This document shows positions 4,877 to 7,459 of a stretch of 7,459 nucleotides of DNA, piece after piece. The stretch comes from Candidatus Roizmanbacteria bacterium. GTDB lineage: Bacteria > Patescibacteriota > Microgenomatia > GCA-001788215 > 2-01-FULL-40-14. Below the pieces are notes generated by a model, which saw nothing but the letters and a program-made list of their open reading frames with translations, had not been told where the DNA came from and did no database searches. Numbering within the stretch: the stretch's first letter is position 1; each line of letters starts with the position of its first letter. Location: assembly GCA_016203755.1 (NCBI GenBank), contig JACQMD010000042.1:1-7459 (forward strand). The letters run 5' to 3'. The translations under genes were made by a program, and so were the position numbers.

Positions 4877-5660
4877 TTCTACTACGGAGAGACAAAAGGT
4901 GATGCAGGAAGGGGGAGAACATCTTTCCCATATTCTTAATCAGATCCTCTCGCATATTTCGCCCGGTGTTACACCGCTCGAACTTGATCGGTTAGCAGAA
5001 CGATTGATTAAGCAAGCCGGAGGATCTCCATCGTTTCAAACGGTGGGTGATTATCGATGGGCTACGTGTATATGTGTTAATGATTGCGTGGTGCATGGTA
5101 TTCCTACATCGACTCCCTTGAAAGAGGGAGATGTGGTGGGGGTGGATGTAGGGATATTGTATAAAGGCTATCATACTGATACAAGCTGGACCCTTCGGGT
5201 CCAAAACTCAAAACTCAAAACTCAAAACTCAAAGCCAGACAAGATTGATATTTTTTTAGAAACCGGTGAGAAAGCGTTAAGCAATGCCATTACACAAGTA
5301 AAACCAGGGAATCGTATCGGGCATATTTCTCGAGCTATTCAAGAGACCATAGAAGAAGCAGGATACAGCGTTGTTCATGAGCTTATTGGTCATGGTATTG
5401 GTACAAAACTCCATGAGGAGCCTGAGGTACCGGGAGTTTTGCGCAAGCCGGTGAGTAAAACGCCGCTTCTTCGTGAAGGAATGATGCTGGCAATTGAAGT
5501 GATTTATACCATGGGAAAACCAGAAGTGTATATTGATGATACTGATGGCTGGACAATTCGTACAAAAGATGGTACAATTTCCGCATTATTCGAAAAAACC
5601 GTTGCAGTGGTTCGCGACGGAGTTCTTGTTTTGACAGAACATGCATCAGGGAACATTTGA
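4860..5660 (+). CDS. map: Type I methionine aminopeptidase with a repeat-encoded loop insertion
   Basis: MetAP is a cytoplasmic dimetal hydrolase that removes the initiator methionine from new proteins. The pita-bread fold ligands are all present: D96 (V-D-V-G), D107 (H-T-D-T-S), H178 (G-H-G-I-G), E213 (A-I-E-V) and E245 (L-F-E-K-T), plus the substrate-contacting H79 (V-V-H-G-I-P) and H185 (L-H-E-E-P). Two positions differ from the common form: E-P after the first glutamate ligand is E-V, and E-H-T is E-K-T. Residues 115-125 ([11 protein letters not shown]) are translated from a 7-base tandem repeat and lengthen a loop by roughly six residues. The start at 4860 overlaps cmk by 17 bases and gives an N-terminus of family length. 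A GTG at 4899 behind a GGAGA site is a real alternative that would remove 13 residues. The 3' end overlaps infA by 20 bases. Confidence 0.95.
   Translation: MKSVNSSTTERQKVMQEGGEHLSHILNQILSHISPGVTPLELDRLAERLIKQAGGSPSFQTVGDYRWATCICVNDCVVHGIPTSTPLKEGDVVGVDVGILYKGYHTDTSWTLRVQNSKLKTQNSKPDKIDIFLETGEKALSNAITQVKPGNRIGHISRAIQETIEEAGYSVVHELIGHGIGTKLHEEPEVPGVLRKPVSKTPLLREGMMLAIEVIYTMGKPEVYIDDTDGWTIRTKDGTISALFEKTVAVVRDGVLVLTEHASGNI
4886..4890 (+). promoter_or_regulatory. Possible ribosome binding site for an internal map start
   Basis: GGAGA lies eight bases before an in-frame GTG at 4899, itself followed by ATG at 4902. The ATG at 4860 has no comparable site. The internal start would begin the protein exactly at the methionine of the family M-x-x-x-G motif, losing the first helix segment. 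I kept 4860 because the N-terminal length then matches E. coli MetAP, but this site makes the choice open. Confidence 0.45.
5188..5202. repeat. Perfect inverted repeat (hairpin) inside map
   Basis: GGACCCTTCGGGTCC is a 6-base-pair, mostly G:C stem closed by a three-base loop. It abuts the start of the 7-base tandem repeat, sharing base 5202 with it. It is translated in map as part of S-W-T-L-R-V-Q just after the metal ligand D107. It is not followed by a T-run on either strand, so it does not look like an intrinsic terminator. Confidence 0.8.
5202..5233 (+). repeat. Heptanucleotide tandem repeat (CAAAACT)x4.6 inside map
   Basis: Four exact copies of CAAAACT (5202-5208, 5209-5215, 5216-5222, 5223-5229) are followed by a partial copy CAAA (5230-5233). 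The array begins exactly at map codon 115. Because 7 is not a multiple of 3, the repeat rotates through all frames and encodes a seven-residue period, Q-N-S-K-L-K-T. It contains no stop in any + strand frame, while its complement contains TGA once per 21 bases. A change of three units keeps the map frame; a change of one or two breaks it. Confidence 0.95.
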
Positions 5661-5880
5661 AGTTGACGGGATTGTTGAAGAGGCACTGCCGAACACAATG
5701 TTTCGAGTCAAAGTCACTCATGCACAGGATGAGTCATTGAAAGAAACAGTTATTTTGTGTCACCTTTCGGGAAAGATGCGAATGCATTATGTTCGTGTGA
5801 TGCCGGGGGACCGCGTACGTATTGAGATGACGCCTTATGATCAGGCAAAAGGAAGGATAGTTTTTCGCTATCATGCGTAA
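5641..5880 (+). CDS. infA: Translation initiation factor IF-1 with a loop insertion
   Basis: IF-1 is a small OB-fold protein that occupies the 30S A site during initiation and aids IF-2 and IF-3. Conserved segments are [14 protein letters not shown] (10-23), [12 protein letters not shown] (42-53), P-G-D-R-V (55-59) and [14 protein letters not shown] (63-76). At 79 residues it is longer than the 72 of E. coli. The difference is about seven extra residues in the loop after F-R-V-K-V ([10 protein letters not shown], 26-35), where the family normally has E-x-G. The start lies within the last codons of map (20-base overlap) with no visible Shine-Dalgarno, so reinitiation after map is likely. The ATG at 5641 is the only start that keeps the first beta strand. 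Confidence 0.97.
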   Translation: MHQGTFEVDGIVEEALPNTMFRVKVTHAQDESLKETVILCHLSGKMRMHYVRVMPGDRVRIEMTPYDQAKGRIVFRYHA

Positions 5881-5891
5881 AAAAGTACAAG

Positions 5892-5897
5892 AAGGAG
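5892..5897 (+). promoter_or_regulatory. Shine-Dalgarno sequence of rpmJ
   Basis: AAGGAG lies nine bases before the rpmJ ATG at 5907, in the 26-base gap after infA. It supports the short rpmJ reading frame as a translated gene. Confidence 0.85.
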
Positions 5898-5906
5898 TAG
5901 ATACGA

Positions 5907-6020
5907 ATGAAAGTTCATGCATCAGTTACCAAACGTTGTAATAAATGTAAGATAGTTCGGCGTCGGGGGCGAATATACATTGTATGCGAAAACCCGCGTC
6001 ATAAACAACGACAAGGGTAA
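5907..6020 (+). CDS. rpmJ: 50S ribosomal protein L36
   Basis: L36 is the smallest large-subunit protein, binding 23S rRNA near the peptidyl transferase region. The reading frame gives 37 residues plus TAA, the standard L36 length. It begins M-K-V-H-A-S-V and ends [11 protein letters not shown], the family C-terminus. The zinc ligands of the classic C+ form are all present: C11, C14, C27 and H32. A strong AAGGAG precedes the ATG. The location between infA and rpsM is the canonical one. Confidence 0.98.
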   Translation: MKVHASVTKRCNKCKIVRRRGRIYIVCENPRHKQRQG

Positions 6021-6031
6021 AAAAGCCAATT

Positions 6032-6445
6032 ATGATACGTCTATCAGGTGTTGATTTACCAGAACAACAACTTATTCAATTTGCCATGACTTCTCTCTTT
6101 GGTATCGGGAGAAACAATGCAAAAGTAGTGTTGCGAAAAGCAGAAGTTGAAGCTGGTAAACGAGTAAAAGAGTTAACGGAGGAGGAAGTGGCACGAATTC
6201 AGCAAGTGCTTGACAAGGAATTTGTCGTCGAAGGAGATTTACGGCGGGTCATTGCGGAAAACATCGGACGACTGAAAACCATCGGTGCATATCGAGGAAC
6301 TCGACATAGTAAAGGATTACCAGCTCGAGGACAACGGACTCGTTCAAACGCACGCACCAAACGCGGTAAGAGAAAGACAGTCGGTGCGATGAAAAAAGAA
6401 GATCGGGTAAAGACTGATCAGCCGGATCAGCAAGTGAAAAAATAA
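6032..6445 (+). CDS. rpsM: 30S ribosomal protein S13
   Basis: S13 sits in the 30S head, contacts the P-site tRNA and forms bridges to the large subunit. The N-terminal half has the helix-two-turn-helix pattern: I-R-L-S-G-V-D-L-P (2-10) and M-T-S-L-F-G-I-G-R-N-N-A (19-30). The signature is Y-R-G-T-R-H-S-K-G-L-P-A-R-G-Q-R-T (87-103) followed by S-N-A-R-T-K-R-G (105-112). With 137 residues it is longer than the usual 118-126 because of a charged, lysine-rich tail (about 115-137) after the normal tRNA-contacting tail. The ATG at 6032 is 12 bases after the rpmJ stop, gives the family N-terminus, and has no strong Shine-Dalgarno. Confidence 0.98.
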   Translation: MIRLSGVDLPEQQLIQFAMTSLFGIGRNNAKVVLRKAEVEAGKRVKELTEEEVARIQQVLDKEFVVEGDLRRVIAENIGRLKTIGAYRGTRHSKGLPARGQRTRSNARTKRGKRKTVGAMKKEDRVKTDQPDQQVKK

Positions 6446-6466
6446 ATCTGCTGTAAAGCATACGCT

Positions 6467-6850
6467 ATGAAAGATACAAAAAAAACCGAACAACCAGGTA
6501 AATCTGTCAAAAAAGGACGTATTTATATCACTTCAACGTTTAATAACACCACAGTAACGGTTACTGATCAGGAAGGGAATGTTATTTGCTGGAGTTCATC
6601 CGGTAACGCAGGTTTTGCCGGTGCACGTCGCGCAACCCCCTATGCTGCAACAAAAACGGTAACTACAGTGCTTTCCAAGATGAAAGACTTGGATACAAGA
6701 GAGCTTGAGGTTTATCTCAAAGGGGCAGGGTCAGGCCGTGAAGCAGCACTCCGCGCTCTGAAGAATTCCGGGATGAAATTAAGTCTTATTGCTGATGTAA
6801 CGCCAATTCCGCATAACGGTATTCGACCGAAGAAAAAACGGAGAGTATAA
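6467..6850 (+). CDS. rpsK: 30S ribosomal protein S11
   Basis: S11 forms part of the 30S platform near the E site and the Shine-Dalgarno helix. The 127 residues fit the family (E. coli 129). After a lysine-rich leader (1-16) come G-R-I-Y-I-T-S-T-F-N-N-T-T-V-T-V-T-D (17-34), S-S-S-G-N-A-G-F-A-G-A-R-R-A-T-P-Y-A-A (43-61), and the C-terminal D-V-T-P-I-P-H-N-G-I-R-P-K-K-K-R-R-V (110-127). The N-G pair at 117-118 corresponds to the asparagine converted to isoaspartate in E. coli S11. The cysteine usually following it (G-C-R-P) is isoleucine here. The gene follows rpsM by 21 bases and precedes rpsD by 3. Confidence 0.98.
   Translation: MKDTKKTEQPGKSVKKGRIYITSTFNNTTVTVTDQEGNVICWSSSGNAGFAGARRATPYAATKTVTTVLSKMKDLDTRELEVYLKGAGSGREAALRALKNSGMKLSLIADVTPIPHNGIRPKKKRRV
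6840..6845 (+). promoter_or_regulatory. Shine-Dalgarno sequence of rpsD
   Basis: GGAGAG lies within the last codons of rpsK, eight bases before the rpsD ATG at 6854. It supports this start for the S4 gene, which is cut by the window end. Confidence 0.7.
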
Positions 6851-6853
6851 GCT

Positions 6854-7459
6854 ATGGCTCGCTATCGAGGTTCAAAAAATAAAATAGCACGTCGGGAAGG
6901 AACAGATTTAAATCTGAAAACTCCAGGGACTGGAGCTCACGCTGTACTCCTTCGACGACTCAAGATAAAACCAGGTCAGCATGGTCAGAAATATGCCCGG
7001 AAACTTTCTGATTACGGACGACAGTTAAGGGAAAAGCAGAAAGTTAAGCGAATGTATGGTATAATGGAAAAACAGTTTAAGAGTTATTACGAGAAAGCAG
7101 CAAAAATTCCAGGAGTGACCGGGGAAGAATTGCTCCGCAGACTGGAAAGAAGATTAGATAATGTGGTATATCGATTGGGTTTTGTCCCAACGCGCGCTGC
7201 TGCGCGACAACTCGTGCGACACGGGCATGTTATAATCAACGATTGCACGATGAGTATACCGTCGTATCAGGTGAAGAAAGGAGAGATAATTCGTCTCCGT
7301 GATACTTCTCAAAAGATACCGACGATAGCAAAGTCAATTGCCGAAAAAACGAAAACAATACCTGCATGGTTGACAGCACAAGGAATAGCGGGGAAGGTTG
7401 TTTCGTTTCCAAATCGGGAGGATATACAGGAAGATATTAATGAACAGTTAATTGTTGAA
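6854..7459 (+). CDS. rpsD: 30S ribosomal protein S4 (3' end cut by window)
   Basis: S4 is a primary 16S rRNA-binding protein that nucleates 30S assembly and helps set decoding fidelity; in E. coli it also represses the alpha operon. The frame is open for 202 codons from ATG 6854 to the window end. It begins M-A-R-Y-R-G and lacks the N-terminal zinc cysteines, so it is the zinc-free form. P-G-Q-H-G-Q (40-45) and Y-G-R-Q-L-R-E-K-Q-K-V (54-64) are family motifs. The S4 RNA-binding domain spans about 98-155, with R-R-L-D-N-V-V-Y-R-L-G-F (99-110), T-R-A-A-A-R-Q-L-V-R-H-G-H (113-125) and K-K-G-E-I-I-R-L-R (141-149). The last visible residues, I-N-E-Q-L-I-V-E, are the near-terminal family motif, so probably only a few codons are missing. 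Confidence 0.98.
   Translation, partial: MARYRGSKNKIARREGTDLNLKTPGTGAHAVLLRRLKIKPGQHGQKYARKLSDYGRQLREKQKVKRMYGIMEKQFKSYYEKAAKIPGVTGEELLRRLERRLDNVVYRLGFVPTRAAARQLVRHGHVIINDCTMSIPSYQVKKGEIIRLRDTSQKIPTIAKSIAEKTKTIPAWLTAQGIAGKVVSFPNREDIQEDINEQLIVE

Noticed and set aside
5188..5202. Hairpin considered as an intrinsic terminator
   Set aside because: No T-run follows on either strand, and it lies in the middle of an intact coding sequence.

Overview
This window is a continuous stretch of the bacterial spc-alpha ribosomal protein super-operon, entirely on the + strand and almost fully coding. Gene order is rpsN (only its last codons), rpsH, rplF, rplR, rpsE, rplO, secY, adk, cmk, map, infA, rpmJ, rpsM, rpsK and rpsD (cut by the window end). 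No RNA gene, mobile element, CRISPR array, terminator or convincing promoter is visible. The longest non-coding gap is 42 bases, so the window looks like the interior of one long transcript.

Organism: the protein families are bacterial. Several traits fit a reduced-genome lineage, most likely the Candidate Phyla Radiation (Patescibacteria), possibly Microgenomates. These are the absence of rpmD (L30) between rpsE and rplO, an L18 lacking its usual N-terminal basic stretch, a short-LID adenylate kinase, and repeated stop/start overlaps. This placement is inference: other lineages, such as cyanobacteria, also lack L30. UGA ends three genes (rplO, adk, map) and does not occur inside any called gene, so the UGA-glycine code of Gracilibacteria and Absconditabacteria does not apply.

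Layout: 1-2366 encodes small and large subunit proteins S14 (tail), S8, L6, L18, S5 and L15. 2363-3655 is the SecY translocon channel, start-coupled to L15. 3657-5660 is an enzyme block: adenylate kinase, cytidylate kinase and methionine aminopeptidase, where cmk is an unusual insertion between the commonly adjacent adk and map. 5641-7459 carries IF1, L36, S13, S11 and S4. rpoA and rplQ would be expected just downstream.

The genes together serve translation and its immediate needs: ribosome assembly, initiation (IF1), removal of the initiator methionine (MetAP), membrane insertion of nascent chains (SecY) and nucleotide supply (Adk, Cmk).

The most interesting sequence-level oddity is inside map. 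A 15-base perfect hairpin is followed immediately by four and a half copies of a 7-base tandem repeat, all translated in frame as a loop of the enzyme. I found no previously undescribed multi-gene system; the window is otherwise ordinary core housekeeping.
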